Assembly (NCBI GenBank): GCA_030625695.1
Contig: DAOUQK010000264.1
Location: 1-5,310 of the forward strand
DNA length: 5,310 nucleotides
Source: Paracoccaceae bacterium
Lineage (GTDB): Bacteria > Pseudomonadota > Alphaproteobacteria > Rhodobacterales > Rhodobacteraceae
Direction: 5' to 3'
A model generated the notes under the pieces. It was not told the origin of the DNA. It searched no databases and worked only from the letters and a program-made list of their open reading frames with translations. Shown here in pieces: positions 4,514-5,310 of the stretch (the first letter of the stretch is position 1; each line of letters begins with the position of its first letter). Position numbers and translations under genes: made by a program.

Positions 4514-5310
4514 TCAATGCTTGTCGCCAGCGTACAGTTTCACTTCAAGATGCCGGCTGTATTTGGACATTGAGAAGCAGATTATGAAGAACAGGATCGC
4601 GCCGAATACCAGCGGTTCCTTGTGTAGGCCGATCCACGGCACGTCTTTGCTGATCGAGCGCAGCATGCCAAGGATGTCAAACAGCCCGATGATCGACACC
4701 AGCGTGGTATCCTTCAGCAGGCCGATGATATTGCCAACGATGTTGGGGATCATGTGCTTTAACGCCTGCGGCATGATGATCAGCCCCATAGCCCCCCAAT
4801 AGCCAAGGCCGATGGTATGCGCCCCTTCGGACTGCCCCTTGGGGATGGCCTGAAGGCCGGCCCGCACGATTTCGGCCATGTAACAAGCGTTGAACAGCAC
4901 CACGGCGATGATCACCTGCACCAGTTTGTTCAAAACAAACCCTTCGGGCATGAACAATGGGAACATGGTGGTGGCCATGAACAGCACGGTAATAAGAGGC
5001 ACCGAGCGGAACACTTCGATAAATCCGGTGCTAAGCACCCGCACCACCGGCAGATTACTGCGTCGCCCCAGCGCCAGAAGAATGCCACCCGGCAAAGACG
5101 AGGCGATGCCGATACCGGAAATCACCAGCGTCAGGAACAAGCCGCCCCATTTGGTCCAGGTGACGCCGGCCACGCTCCAGCTGGCCTGCCAGAAGAACGC
5201 GGCGGCAAAACTTATCACCACCAGCCCCAGCAGGATATTGCGCTGGGTCTTGTCGGCTGCGTTTGCCTGCCCCAGCAGGCCAATGACAAAGCGGTCCAGG
5301 CTTTGATTGC
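4514..5310 (-). CDS. aapM: Amino-acid ABC transporter permease (AapM/BztC type), 5' part outside window
   Basis: The frame is open from the right edge to the TGA at 4514-4516, showing the C-terminal 264 residues. A GTG at 5221 lies mid-protein and is not the likely start, because family-like sequence (NQSLDRFVIGLLGQ) continues upstream to the edge. AapM/BztC proteins are usually somewhat over 400 residues, so a substantial N-terminal part is missing. Visible are a hydrophobic helix at about 25-40, then WTKWGGLFLTLVISGIGIAS (51-70), LPLITVLFMATTMFPLF-like helices around 100-120, and the ATPase-contacting EAA loop. The loop is AEIVRAGLQAIPKGQSEGAH through IIMPQAL, about 145-183. GLLKDTTLVSIIGLFDILG (196-214) is characteristic of polar amino-acid permeases. 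The partner permease (AapQ/BztB) and binding protein would be expected further upstream, beyond the right edge. Confidence 0.9.
   Translation of the reverse strand, partial: NQSLDRFVIGLLGQANAADKTQRNILLGLVVISFAAAFFWQASWSVAGVTWTKWGGLFLTLVISGIGIASSLPGGILLALGRRSNLPVVRVLSTGFIEVFRSVPLITVLFMATTMFPLFMPEGFVLNKLVQVIIAVVLFNACYMAEIVRAGLQAIPKGQSEGAHTIGLGYWGAMGLIIMPQALKHMIPNIVGNIIGLLKDTTLVSIIGLFDILGMLRSISKDVPWIGLHKEPLVFGAILFFIICFSMSKYSRHLEVKLYAGDKH

Noticed and set aside
4012..4587. 191-codon plus-strand open frame
   Set aside because: It is the antisense shadow of the intact ABC ATPase and the permease end, with no protein family features.
5219..5221. GTG as the permease start
   Set aside because: The frame remains open to the window edge with family-like sequence, and the family protein is much longer, so the true start is outside the window.

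Overview
The window most likely comes from an alphaproteobacterium of the Rhodobacterales (roseobacter-type Rhodobacteraceae). I infer this from protein resemblance recalled from memory, not from a search. The clues are a DUF2852 small membrane protein next to an RDD protein, a divergent membrane-anchored protein resembling the N-terminus of roseobacter LysM-domain proteins, and an amino-acid ABC transporter of the AapM/AapP (BztC/BztD) type. Base composition is moderately GC-rich, with one clearly AT-rich intergenic stretch around 650-815. I found no rRNA, tRNA, CRISPR array, transposase or phage gene.

Layout. Positions 1-468 (minus) hold the N-terminal 156 codons of a membrane-anchored, Pro/Glu/Ala-rich protein that runs off the left edge. 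A 389-bp divergent intergenic region (469-857) follows. It holds a G/C hairpin, a cluster of overlapping palindromes, and two 19-bp copies of an ATGTGAA-N5-TTCACAT-like site flanking a plausible sigma-70 promoter for the next gene. Positions 858-1274 (plus) encode the DUF2852 protein. A hairpin terminator or attenuator (1330-1358) lies directly ahead of the ribosome binding site of an RDD-family membrane protein (1380-1832, plus).

The gap between convergent genes (1833-2058) contains a large inverted repeat (1911-1977). Each arm is itself a GC-rich palindrome, as in a REP/BIME-like element, and it may end transcription from both sides.

Positions 2059-5310 hold a minus-strand gene cluster read from right to left: amino-acid ABC permease (start outside the window), its ATPase, a VanX/DdpX-type D-Ala-D-Ala dipeptidase, and a PHP-fold metallohydrolase of CehA/McbA type. 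Gaps are 22, 40 and 80 bp. The first three genes look like one operon and the PHP gene is probably its last member. Together they suggest import of an amino acid or small amino-acid derivative followed by cytoplasmic hydrolysis, possibly linked to D-amino acid or peptidoglycan-fragment salvage. The substrate cannot be read from the sequence. This pairing and the operator-like region at 708-810 are the two items most worth a second look.
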